DNA from: JBGTCD01 sp041749015
GTDB taxonomy: Bacteria > Bacteroidota > Bacteroidia > Cytophagales > Cyclobacteriaceae
Assembly: GCA_041749015.1 (NCBI GenBank)
Contig: JBGTCD010000102.1
Location: 1-31,523 of the forward strand
Direction of reading: 5' to 3'
DNA length: 31,523 nucleotides
The notes below the pieces were generated by a model. That model worked only from the letters and a program-made list of their open reading frames with translations. It made no database searches and was not told the DNA's origin. Position numbers and translations under genes: made by a program. Each line of letters opens with the position of its first letter. Position 1 is the stretch's first letter. Positions 24,021 through 31,523 of this stretch are shown in pieces.

Positions 24021-24591
24021 GCAGGACCTGCGAAATAAGTACCTGAAGATGCGTCATGGGATGTCAGATGCGGAGGTCTGGAAAGCTTCTGAAAAAATAT
24101 CCAATCAATTTTTTAAGCATTTTTCATTCAAGACCGTCAAATATCTTCATAGTTTTCTGCCCATAGACAAGAACAAAGAGCCTAATACCTGGATTTTGAT
24201 AGAAAAGATATGGAACGACCATCCAACTGTGGAGTTAGTGGTGCCAAAACTAATTCCCGGGGCTAAGCGGTTTGATAATATTCTATTGTCTCCAGGTACC
24301 AAATTATTGACCAGTAACTGGGGTATTTTAGAGCCGGAGCAGGGGACTTCAGTCCCAGAAGAACTTTTAGATATGGTTTTTATACCACTATTGGCAGCAG
24401 ATAAAAATGGGTTTCGGGTAGGCTATGGAAAAGGATTTTATGATCAATTTCTAAAATTATGCAAGCCTGAAACCATACGCATAGGCATAAGTTTTTACCC
24501 ACCGGTTCACGAAATTGAAGATTTACATGAAGGAGATGAACCTCTGGATTACCTGATCACCCCTGACCGGGTGTACCGTTTTAATCGTTAG
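24013..24591 (+). CDS. 5-formyltetrahydrofolate cyclo-ligase
   Basis: This is a 192-residue enzyme converting 5-formyl-THF to 5,10-methenyl-THF with ATP. The start is taken at the ATG at 24013, inside the last codons of bshC, because MNKQDLRNKYLKMR is the normal opening. A further upstream ATG at 23983 only adds ten residues read from bshC sequence. The family motif GYGKGFYD (residues 137-144) and the start-of-site stretch VPKLIPGAKRF are visible. Translational coupling with bshC is likely. The gene converges with gltD, and the two coding ends overlap by 11 bp with no room for a separate terminator. Confidence 0.93.
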   Translation: MNKQDLRNKYLKMRHGMSDAEVWKASEKISNQFFKHFSFKTVKYLHSFLPIDKNKEPNTWILIEKIWNDHPTVELVVPKLIPGAKRFDNILLSPGTKLLTSNWGILEPEQGTSVPEELLDMVFIPLLAADKNGFRVGYGKGFYDQFLKLCKPETIRIGISFYPPVHEIEDLHEGDEPLDYLITPDRVYRFNR

Positions 24592-26050
24592 ATTGAAAGA
24601 AGCTGTGGTCTTTTGCCTCCAGCAGCGTTTCACCCATTAAGTGTAAGTCAATGGCCCGTGCAGCTTCCCTGCCTTCGGCAATAGCCCACACTACCAGGGA
24701 TTGGCCTCTGCGGCAATCTCCTGCAGCAAAAATATTTGCTTTGGAGGTCTTGTATCCCTGGGACTGGATATTGCCGCGAGCATCAGGCTTGAGACCGAGC
24801 TGTTTTACAATTCCGGAGGATTCAGGGCCAGTAAAGCCAATGGCAATTAAAGCCAAATCACAAGGAATATTGCGGGTACTCCCTTCCCTTTCGGTAAAGT
24901 GCATTTTACCTTGCTCATCCTTGTGCCAGGATATTTCGCTAACCTCCAATTGGGTAACTTTTCCAGATTTATCACCAATGAACCTTTTGGTAAGTAGTGC
25001 CCATTCACGATCCACACCTTCATCATGAGAGGAGGATGTTCGGATTACCATGGGCCATTCAGGCCAGGGGTTGTCTTCACTGCGCTCATGGGGGGGCTTT
25101 TCCAATAACTCGATTTGGACCACTGCTTGAGCCTTGTGCCGGTTGGAGGTGCCTACACAATCGGAACCCGTATCACCACCACCGATTACCACTACATGCT
25201 TGCCAGTGGCTGAGATGGCTTTATCTTCATCTACTGAAAGCCCGGCTACCCGACGGTTTTGCTGGGTAAGGAAATCCATGGCAAAATGAACTCCTTTCAG
25301 GTTGCGACCAGGAATGGGGAGATCTCTGGGTATGGTAGCACCGGTGCATAGCAGAATCGCTTCATACTCTTTTTCGAGTGTTTTTGTGCTGATATCTTTA
25401 CCAACCTCTACTTTGGTTTTAAATTCTATTCCCTCTTGCTTCATGACCTCAATTCGACGGGCTACTACCCATTTCTCTAATTTGAAGTCAGGGATCCCAT
25501 AAGTTAATAATCCGCCTATCTGATCATCTCTTTCAAATACTGTGACGTTGTGTCCGGCCTTATTAAGTTGTGCCGCTGCACCCAGTCCGGCCGGACCAGA
25601 GCCTATCACGGCAACTTTTTTTCCGGTCCTGTTTTGAGGTATAACAGGTTTGACATAACCTCTTTCAAAAGCCGTTTCAGCGATACTTTTTTCAATATAT
25701 TCAATAGTCACAGGGCTTTGGTGGATGCTTAGTACACAACTGGTCTCGCAGGGTGCCGGACATATTCTTCCGGTAAACTCCGGAAAATTGTTAGTATCGG
25801 CTAGGATCTCATAGGCTCTTTCCCAGTCCTTTTCATACACCGCGCCATTGAAATCAGGAATTATATTGCCCAGGGGGCATCCCTGATGGCAAAATGGTAT
25901 CCCGCAATCCATGCAGCGGGCTGCCTGTTTGGTTGTTTTTTCTTCTGAAAACGGCTCGTAGATCTCCTCATAATCCTTGATCCGTTTTTTAGGGTCACGC
26001 TCCGGAGGCAGCTCCCTGTCGTATTTTAAGAATCCTTCTTTATCTGCCAT
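24581..26050 (-). CDS. gltD: Glutamate synthase small (beta) subunit
   Basis: This is a 489-residue flavoprotein that takes electrons from NADPH and passes them to the large subunit. The N-terminal iron-sulfur domain has cysteines C46, C49, C54, C58 and C97, C101, C105. The FAD-binding GxGxxG is at 150-155 (VAVIGSGPAGLGAA), and a second nucleotide-binding motif IGGGDTGSD lies near residue 290 for NADPH. C-terminal NIFAAGDCRRGQSLVVWAI closes the FAD site. It starts 1 bp after the gltB stop codon, so the two subunits are made from one message. Confidence 0.96.
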   Translation of the reverse strand: MADKEGFLKYDRELPPERDPKKRIKDYEEIYEPFSEEKTTKQAARCMDCGIPFCHQGCPLGNIIPDFNGAVYEKDWERAYEILADTNNFPEFTGRICPAPCETSCVLSIHQSPVTIEYIEKSIAETAFERGYVKPVIPQNRTGKKVAVIGSGPAGLGAAAQLNKAGHNVTVFERDDQIGGLLTYGIPDFKLEKWVVARRIEVMKQEGIEFKTKVEVGKDISTKTLEKEYEAILLCTGATIPRDLPIPGRNLKGVHFAMDFLTQQNRRVAGLSVDEDKAISATGKHVVVIGGGDTGSDCVGTSNRHKAQAVVQIELLEKPPHERSEDNPWPEWPMVIRTSSSHDEGVDREWALLTKRFIGDKSGKVTQLEVSEISWHKDEQGKMHFTEREGSTRNIPCDLALIAIGFTGPESSGIVKQLGLKPDARGNIQSQGYKTSKANIFAAGDCRRGQSLVVWAIAEGREAARAIDLHLMGETLLEAKDHSFFQSND

Positions 26051-26051
26051 A

Positions 26052-29000
26052 CTATGCTACTATTTTTTCTTTTTGCTTAAGCAATACTGCTTTATAATCT
26101 CTCGGCATTATTTTAATAAAATGCTGTAAACTCAGCGACCAATTATTCAGCATTTTTTTCGCCGTTTGGCTGCCGGTGTATCGGGCATGCTTTGAAATCA
26201 TGGCCTTTAAAGTTTGCTCATCTTCTGCATCCAGGGGATCAAGGTCCACCATTTCCGGGTTGTAAAGACTAGAAAAATTCCTATCAGGATTATAAACATA
26301 GGCAACGCCACCGCTCATACCCGCTGCAAAATTTTTGCCGGTAGGGCCCAGCACGATCACACTTCCGCCAGTCATGTATTCGCAGGCATGGTCACCTACA
26401 CCCTCTACTACTGTCTGCACCCCTGAATTGCGCACGCAAAACCGCTCCCCTGCCATACCTCTGATGAAAGCCTGCCCGGAGGTGGCACCATAGAATGCCA
26501 CATTCCCTATGATGATATTATTCTTGGCTCGAAACAAGGCCTTTTCACTTGGATAAATAATCAGTTTGCCCCCTGAGCAACCTTTGCCAAAATAGTCATT
26601 AGCCTCACCCTCCACTTCAAACTTTATTCCCTTAGCCAGAAAGGCACCAAAACTCTGACCTGCTGAACCTGTAAACCGGTAATGCAGGGTATCTTCCGGC
26701 AGCCCCTGGGCATGAAATCTTTTAGAAATTTCATTCGAAAGAATCGCCCCTACCGCCCTGTTGATATTTCTTATTTTAAATCTTGCGTTAATATTTTCCA
26801 AATTATCAAAGGCGGGTCGGGCTGCTTCCAGCAACTGAAAATCCAGGGCTTTTTCTAATTCAAAATCCTGATCTTTTTGCTTGAAAAGTCCCACATGCGG
26901 ATCAGTTTTAACCTGATGCAGTACCGGGCTCAGGTCAATCTTCATTGATTTCCAATGCAGATTTTCCTTGCGTACGGTCAAATGAGTACTTTGTCCCACC
27001 ATTTCGTTCACCGTTCGGAATCCCAGAGAGGCCATAATCTCCCTAAGATCCATAGCCAGGAAGGTGAAAAAGTTGACCACATGATCGGGCTGCCCCGTAA
27101 ACAATTTCCTTAATTCAGGATTCTGGGTAGCCACCCCGACAGGGCAGGTGTTCAAGTGGCATTTGCGCATCATGATGCAACCTTCCACGACCAAAGCCGC
27201 TGTGGAAACCCCCCATTCTTCAGCGCCGAGCAGGGTGGCGATTGCAAGGTCCCTTCCGGTACGTATTTGCCCGTCAACCTGGAGCCGGACTCTGCTCCTT
27301 AAATTATTTTTTACCAGTGTCTGGTGGGCTTCTGCCAGACCCAGCTCCCAGGGCAATCCGGCATGCCTTATCGAACTAAGCGGTGAGGCTCCGGTACCGC
27401 CATCAGCACCAGCTATCAGGATGGCGTCTGATTTGCCTTTGGCTACGCCTGCAGCTACAGTGCCTACGCCTGCCTGACTCACTAACTTTACGTTGATGTC
27501 CGCTGACCTGTTGGCATTTTTTAAATCATAAATGAGCTGTGCCAGATCTTCTATAGAATAGATATCATGATGCGGGGGCGGGGATATCAGTCCTACTCCG
27601 GGGGTAGAGTGCCTTACCCTGCCAATCCAATCATCTACCTTATGACCCGGGAGTTGTCCTCCCTCTCCTGGTTTTGCACCCTGAGCAATCTTAATCTGCA
27701 ATTCGTCGGCATTGGTCAGATAATAGCTGGTCACCCCAAATCGGCCCGAGGCCACTTGCTTGATAGCAGAGCGCTCCCAATCCCCATTAGCCTTCTTTTC
27801 GAAACGGATTTCATCCTCACCACCCTCTCCGCTATTACTTTTTGCGCCGATCCGGTTCATGGCTATGGCAAGAGTGGTGTGGGCCTCATGAGAAATAGCT
27901 CCAAAGGACATCGCTCCCGTAGAAAATCGCTTTAAGATTTTCTCTATGGGCTCTACTTCTTCAATGGGAATGGGTTTTCTCTTTTTAAAATCAAGCAGAC
28001 CTCTCAAAGTCATGGTAAAGGCTACCTGCTCGTTCATTTTTTGAGCATATTTTTTATAGAGACCATAATCGCCTTTTCTAGAAGAATGTTGGAGCAAATA
28101 AATCGAATCAGGATTAAACAAATGTTTTTCTCCTCGTCTTTTCCATTGGTATACGCCGCCAACTTCTAGCAGGTCATCTATTGGTCCTTTGGCAGGAAAT
28201 GCCTTTCTGTGACGGATCAGGACCTCCATAGCAAGATCATCAAAACCCAAACCACCAATTCTGCTGATAGTACCATTGAAGCAGCGCCCAATCACTGCAG
28301 GCCCAAGCCCAATTGCTTCAAATATTTGGGAGGATTGATATGATTGCAGGGTACTGATGCCCATTTTTGAGAGAATTTTTAATAATCCTTTTCCGATAGC
28401 ATTTTGGTAAAGAACATGAGCCTCTTTGCGTGAGATATCTCCCATTTTACCCTGCTCGCAAAGATCGTGAACGGTTTCAAAGGCCATGTAAGGATTTACT
28501 GCGCTGGCACCATAACCAATAAGCGTAGCAAAATGATGGGTCTCTCTGGCATCCCCCGATTCAACTACTATACCTGCTTTGGTACGGATTCTTTTTTCCA
28601 CCAGGTAATGGTGCACTGCACCTGTAGCCAACAAACTGGGAATAGGAGCTAAAGATTCTGTAGCACCCCGATCTGAGAGGATAAGGATTTTAGCTCCTTT
28701 TTTAATGGCTGCTTCTGCTTTTTTACAGATTTGGTCGAGGCCTTCTTCCAGCCTGCCATCTTTTCCATCAGCATTAAACAGGGTTTGAATGACCGCATAG
28801 TCAAAACCCACACTCACCAGTCTTTTCAGTTTTTCAAGGTCGCTGTTAAAGAGTACCGGTTGACTTAAATGAATCTGTCGGGTGTGATTTGGGGTTTCGT
28901 CAAGAATATTGAGTGATTCACCAACACGGGTAAACAATGACATCACCAGCCGTTCTCTGATAGGATCTATGGGGGGATTACTGACTTGTGCGAAAAGCTG

Positions 29001-30551
29001 TTTGAAGTAATTAGCTGGATGCTGACTGTGGTGTGAGAGCACCGCAATAGGCGTATCAGCACCCATGGAGCCCAAAGGTTCAGCGCCATTTTGGGCCATG
29101 GGAAGAATCAGCTCCTTGATGTCTTCATCGGTAAAGCCAAACAAATGCTGTCTTTGTCGTAAAGTTTTCAGGTCATTAAGAGAGGTATAGTCTTCCGGAA
29201 TTGGCATAAATCGTAATTTGATACGATTTTCCATGATCCAATTCAGGTAGGGTTTCTTGTTGCAAATCGCGGATTTAATCTCTTCGTCAAATATCACCTG
29301 GCCCTTAGTGAGATCAGCCAGTAGCATTTTACCAGGTTGGGTCCGGCCCTTCATCACAATATTTTTCTCATCAATCTCCAAAGCCCCTGCCTCGGAGGCC
29401 ATGACCAGCCGGTTATCTGCAGTAATGCAGTACCGTAGTGGCCTTAACCCGTTCCTGTCAAGGGTGGCACCTACCTGTATCCCATCGGTAAAAATCAATG
29501 CAGCAGGCCCATCCCATGGCTCCATGATGGAAGCATAATATTTGTAAAAAGCTTTGAGGTTGGTATTCATGAGGCTATTGTCTTGCCATGCCTCAGGCAC
29601 CAGCATCATCATGACTTGTGGCAATGGTCGGCCTCCCATCACCAATAGCTCGACCATGGCATCCAAATTAGCCGAGTCAGAGTTTGTAGGGTTGGTAATT
29701 GGCAACAGTGCCTGCAGTTCATCTTTCGTAAATAAGGTGGATTCAAGCAGGGCTTCTTTTGATTTCATTTTGGTTACATTTCCCCGTATGGTATTGATTT
29801 CACCATTATGAGCAATGTACCTAAACGGTTGCGCGAGTTTCCAATTGGGAAAGGTGTTGGTAGAAAACCGCGAGTGAATGATTGCGAGGGCAGAGGTGAG
29901 CTCAGGATTTTGGAGGTCCGTGAAAAAGCGTCTCACTTGGTCAGTGCGTAATTGTCCTTTGTAAATTACCGTTCTTGCTGAGAGGCTGGCAATATAGAAG
30001 CTTTCAAAATCAGGCGATAGCTGATGGATGGTATGAGAAGCAGCATTTCTCAGAACGTAAAGCTTCCGTTCCAAATCCTGGTCCCTTAGCTCATTGTCAT
30101 TATGGGAGAGAAAAACCTGTAAAATCAGTGGTGCCACCCGGCTGGCCTCAGGTCCCGGCACCAAAGGGTCTACAGGCACCTGCCTGTATCCAAGGATATT
30201 GAATCCCAGCTCCTGGGATTTTTTTTCAAAAATCTTCAGGCATTGGTCCTTAAGAGTTTTTGCTTTAGGAAAAAACAACATACCGAGCCCATAAGTACCA
30301 GCATCTGGCAGTGTAAATTTTAATTTTTTGGTTGCTTTAGAAAGTAATTGGTGCGGGATTTGAATTAAAATGCCTGCACCATCACCTGTTTCAGGATTGC
30401 TGCCTCTGCCACCCCTATGCTCCATGTTTTCCAGCATGGTCAGGGCGTCACTTACCAGTTGGTGGTCCTTGCTGCCATTTACGTGGGCGATGCACCCTAT
30501 ACCACAGGCATCGCGCTCAAAATCCTGATGGTATAAACCTTCATTCATCAT
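26052..30551 (-). CDS. gltB: Glutamate synthase large (alpha) subunit
   Basis: This is a 1499-residue enzyme forming two glutamates from glutamine and 2-oxoglutarate. The class II glutaminase domain starts at C16 after a 15-residue propeptide (FERDACGIGC). The FMN-binding synthase domain occupies roughly residues 850-1200, with the 3Fe-4S cysteines in CIMMRKCHLNTCPVG near residue 1130. The GxGxG beta-helix domain lies near 1260-1450. Length and order are normal for the bacterial NADPH enzyme. The start has two adjacent ATGs; either gives the same mature protein. Upstream, 227 bp carry a palindrome, a candidate promoter and a leader hairpin that may control nitrogen assimilation. Confidence 0.97.
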   Translation of the reverse strand: MMNEGLYHQDFERDACGIGCIAHVNGSKDHQLVSDALTMLENMEHRGGRGSNPETGDGAGILIQIPHQLLSKATKKLKFTLPDAGTYGLGMLFFPKAKTLKDQCLKIFEKKSQELGFNILGYRQVPVDPLVPGPEASRVAPLILQVFLSHNDNELRDQDLERKLYVLRNAASHTIHQLSPDFESFYIASLSARTVIYKGQLRTDQVRRFFTDLQNPELTSALAIIHSRFSTNTFPNWKLAQPFRYIAHNGEINTIRGNVTKMKSKEALLESTLFTKDELQALLPITNPTNSDSANLDAMVELLVMGGRPLPQVMMMLVPEAWQDNSLMNTNLKAFYKYYASIMEPWDGPAALIFTDGIQVGATLDRNGLRPLRYCITADNRLVMASEAGALEIDEKNIVMKGRTQPGKMLLADLTKGQVIFDEEIKSAICNKKPYLNWIMENRIKLRFMPIPEDYTSLNDLKTLRQRQHLFGFTDEDIKELILPMAQNGAEPLGSMGADTPIAVLSHHSQHPANYFKQLFAQVSNPPIDPIRERLVMSLFTRVGESLNILDETPNHTRQIHLSQPVLFNSDLEKLKRLVSVGFDYAVIQTLFNADGKDGRLEEGLDQICKKAEAAIKKGAKILILSDRGATESLAPIPSLLATGAVHHYLVEKRIRTKAGIVVESGDARETHHFATLIGYGASAVNPYMAFETVHDLCEQGKMGDISRKEAHVLYQNAIGKGLLKILSKMGISTLQSYQSSQIFEAIGLGPAVIGRCFNGTISRIGGLGFDDLAMEVLIRHRKAFPAKGPIDDLLEVGGVYQWKRRGEKHLFNPDSIYLLQHSSRKGDYGLYKKYAQKMNEQVAFTMTLRGLLDFKKRKPIPIEEVEPIEKILKRFSTGAMSFGAISHEAHTTLAIAMNRIGAKSNSGEGGEDEIRFEKKANGDWERSAIKQVASGRFGVTSYYLTNADELQIKIAQGAKPGEGGQLPGHKVDDWIGRVRHSTPGVGLISPPPHHDIYSIEDLAQLIYDLKNANRSADINVKLVSQAGVGTVAAGVAKGKSDAILIAGADGGTGASPLSSIRHAGLPWELGLAEAHQTLVKNNLRSRVRLQVDGQIRTGRDLAIATLLGAEEWGVSTAALVVEGCIMMRKCHLNTCPVGVATQNPELRKLFTGQPDHVVNFFTFLAMDLREIMASLGFRTVNEMVGQSTHLTVRKENLHWKSMKIDLSPVLHQVKTDPHVGLFKQKDQDFELEKALDFQLLEAARPAFDNLENINARFKIRNINRAVGAILSNEISKRFHAQGLPEDTLHYRFTGSAGQSFGAFLAKGIKFEVEGEANDYFGKGCSGGKLIIYPSEKALFRAKNNIIIGNVAFYGATSGQAFIRGMAGERFCVRNSGVQTVVEGVGDHACEYMTGGSVIVLGPTGKNFAAGMSGGVAYVYNPDRNFSSLYNPEMVDLDPLDAEDEQTLKAMISKHARYTGSQTAKKMLNNWSLSLQHFIKIMPRDYKAVLLKQKEKIVA

Positions 30552-30616
30552 AAATCTATATCTCGGTTTTAGAAAAAACTAGCCAGAAAATTCCGGATGT
30601 GAATTATAAAATTAAT

Positions 30617-30637
30617 AAAAAAAACTGAGTTTTCAGT
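30617..30637 (-). terminator. Small terminator-like hairpin in the gltB upstream region
   Basis: On the minus strand ACTGA pairs with TCAGT (30624-30637) around a 4-base loop and is followed at once by at least seven Ts (30617-30623). It lies about 140 bp after the response-regulator stop and 66 bp before gltB. It may end the two-component transcript, or act in the gltB leader as an attenuator. The five-base-pair stem is weak. Confidence 0.45.
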
Positions 30638-30660
30638 AGGTGGGATAGAGATGGAAATAG

Positions 30661-30688
30661 CAAATATTATGACATTTTTAATAATCAA
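30661..30688 (-). promoter_or_regulatory. Candidate gltB promoter
   Basis: On the minus strand TTG (30686-30688) is followed after 17 bases by AATATTTG (30661-30668), one mismatch from TAnnTTTG. Spacing is slightly short. If used, the leader would be about 100 nt and would include the hairpin at 30624-30637. Confidence 0.35.
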
Positions 30689-30695
30689 CCATATT

Positions 30696-30719
30696 ATTGC
30701 AAATTATATAAATTGCAAT
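30696..30719. promoter_or_regulatory. 24-bp palindrome upstream of gltB
   Basis: The 24-bp sequence reads ATTGCAA, a T/A-rich centre, then TTGCAAT. It matches its own reverse complement except for one symmetrical pair of positions. It sits just upstream of the candidate gltB promoter, centred about 50 bp before the predicted start of transcription, where activators usually bind. Confidence 0.45.
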
Positions 30720-30778
30720 CCTTCCCGGTTGGAGAATTTTAGGAATTGATAATAAATCTTTCCAAATATAATTTTGAC

Positions 30779-31168
30779 TCAGGCCATTAATCGTTCAATG
30801 ATTTCCGGCTGAATGGGCTTTTCTAAAAACGAAATTACATTGGGGTTTCTTTGGGCCCTTTCGATATCAAATGGATCAAGGGTAGAGGAGAGCATAAAAA
30901 TATGGGTTACTTTTTTTAAGGCTTCTGAGAAATTCTCATAGGCTGATAAAAACTCAAATCCATCCATCCCCGGCATCCGAATATCCAGAATGACTACATA
31001 GCATTCTGATGGGTCGGATTCCTGTTCGGTCAACCAGTTTAGCACTTCCTTACCGGAGGGAAATTCGATGACTTCACCCATTTTAATTTTATTGTCCAAT
31101 AAAATCCTGGTGATCAGCCTATCGGCAGCATTATCATCCACTATAAGAAATTTACAAACGTTGCTCAT
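30779..31168 (-). CDS. Single-domain response regulator
   Basis: This is a 129-residue receiver domain with no output domain. The acidic pocket is D11/D12, the phosphorylation site is D62 in VILDIRMPGMDG, and the switch residues are in MLSST with the lysine in LEKPI. All key residues are present. Its ATG overlaps the stop of the upstream histidine kinase (ATGA, 4 bp), so the two are translated together. Without an effector domain it probably works by protein-protein contact or in a phosphorelay. I cannot tell the signal or target. No DNA-binding segment is present. Confidence 0.93.
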   Translation of the reverse strand: MSNVCKFLIVDDNAADRLITRILLDNKIKMGEVIEFPSGKEVLNWLTEQESDPSECYVVILDIRMPGMDGFEFLSAYENFSEALKKVTHIFMLSSTLDPFDIERAQRNPNVISFLEKPIQPEIIERLMA

Positions 31169-31523
31169 ACTTTAATGGGTATTTTTATTGTAAATGTGGT
31201 GCCTTGGCCATATTCAGATTCAGCTTTAATGGTCCCCTTCAACTTTTTAACACATTGCCGGGTAAGGTATAAACCCAGCCCGGAACCCTTTTTGGTTTCC
31301 TTGGACTGAAAAAACATATCAAAAATTTTGCTCAGGTTTTCTTTCACTATCCCGATGCCATTGTCCTCAAAAGTTAAAATATAAAATTGTTCCTTCTCAT
31401 AAAAATCAACCTTCAAATATGATCGACTTTTATTGGGATCAAAATATTTTATGGCATTTGAGATCAGGTTATTAAAAATTATTCTGATCCGGATGGGGTC
31501 TATAATAACCTGTTCTTTAGCAA
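31165..31523 (-). CDS. Sensor histidine kinase, C-terminal part (runs off the right edge)
   Basis: Only the last 119 or so residues are in the window; the frame stays open to the edge, so the start is outside. It is the HATPase domain of a histidine kinase. The N box is NNLISNAIKYFDP, the G1 box DNGIGI, the F box around IFDMFF, and the G2 box GSGLGLYL. It ends in GTTFTIKIPIKV as such kinases do. Apparent shorter starts, for example a TTG at 31416, are internal to the ATPase domain and not real. It pairs with the receiver protein immediately downstream. Confidence 0.93.
   Translation of the reverse strand, partial: AKEQVIIDPIRIRIIFNNLISNAIKYFDPNKSRSYLKVDFYEKEQFYILTFEDNGIGIVKENLSKIFDMFFQSKETKKGSGLGLYLTRQCVKKLKGTIKAESEYGQGTTFTIKIPIKV

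Noticed and set aside
24581..30551. gltBD as a novel system
   Set aside because: Both subunits have all expected domains and motifs in the usual order. Only the upstream control region is noteworthy.

Overview
The window looks like chromosomal DNA from a member of the Bacteroidota, most likely the order Cytophagales. Several things point there. Promoters match the Bacteroidota pattern (TAnnTTTG at -7, TTG at -33). There is a rimO-adjacent DUF6452/DUF6048-type lipoprotein and secreted-protein pair. Bacillithiol synthesis (bshC) and a kynurenine-pathway dioxygenase are present, many genes encode lipoproteins, and intergenic DNA is AT-rich. Assignment below order is not possible by eye. No rRNA, tRNA, insertion sequence, phage gene or CRISPR array was seen.

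Layout from left to right. (1) 1-1855: 3-hydroxyanthranilate dioxygenase with a repeat-coded tail, then a lipoprotein with two related domains. (2) 1856-2364: the one long gene-free stretch, with an orphan terminator, a LacI-like operator and a possible small RNA. (3) 2365-5526: a large AsmA-family envelope protein. (4) 5536-14347: a compact leftward nitrous oxide reductase operon. In transcription order it reads Rrf2 regulator, ric, a membrane protein fused to cytochrome c, nosZ (clade II type, lipoprotein signal), a four-helix membrane protein in the nosB position, nosL, nosD, nosF, nosY. (5) 14549-15650: a second, divergent Rrf2 paralogue and a FAS1-domain lipoprotein preceded by an FNR-like palindrome. 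(6) 15687-20998: a 22-residue-repeat exported protein, a polyprenyl synthase, RNase R and the DUF6048/DUF6452 pair, all leftward. (7) 21071-24591: rimO (frameshifted as written), bshC and 5-formyl-THF cyclo-ligase, rightward. (8) 24581-30551: gltD and gltB, leftward, with a structured control region upstream. (9) 30779-31523: a single-domain response regulator and the C-terminal part of a histidine kinase that runs off the right edge.

The centre of interest is the nos region. Two Rrf2 regulators with the same cysteine spacing face away from each other over about 200 bp. One leads an operon that repairs iron centres (ric) and respires N2O. No nosR and no nitrite or NO reductase is visible here, so the window by itself suggests N2O respiration or scavenging rather than full denitrification. 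NosZ, NosL, the FAS1 protein and (before fusion) the cytochrome c all carry lipobox signals, which suggests an electron-transfer and copper-maturation system tethered to the membrane surface.

Two coding anomalies sit at or near homopolymer runs: an extra T in rimO, and an in-frame join of two genes upstream of nosZ. Each could be real biology or a base-calling indel.
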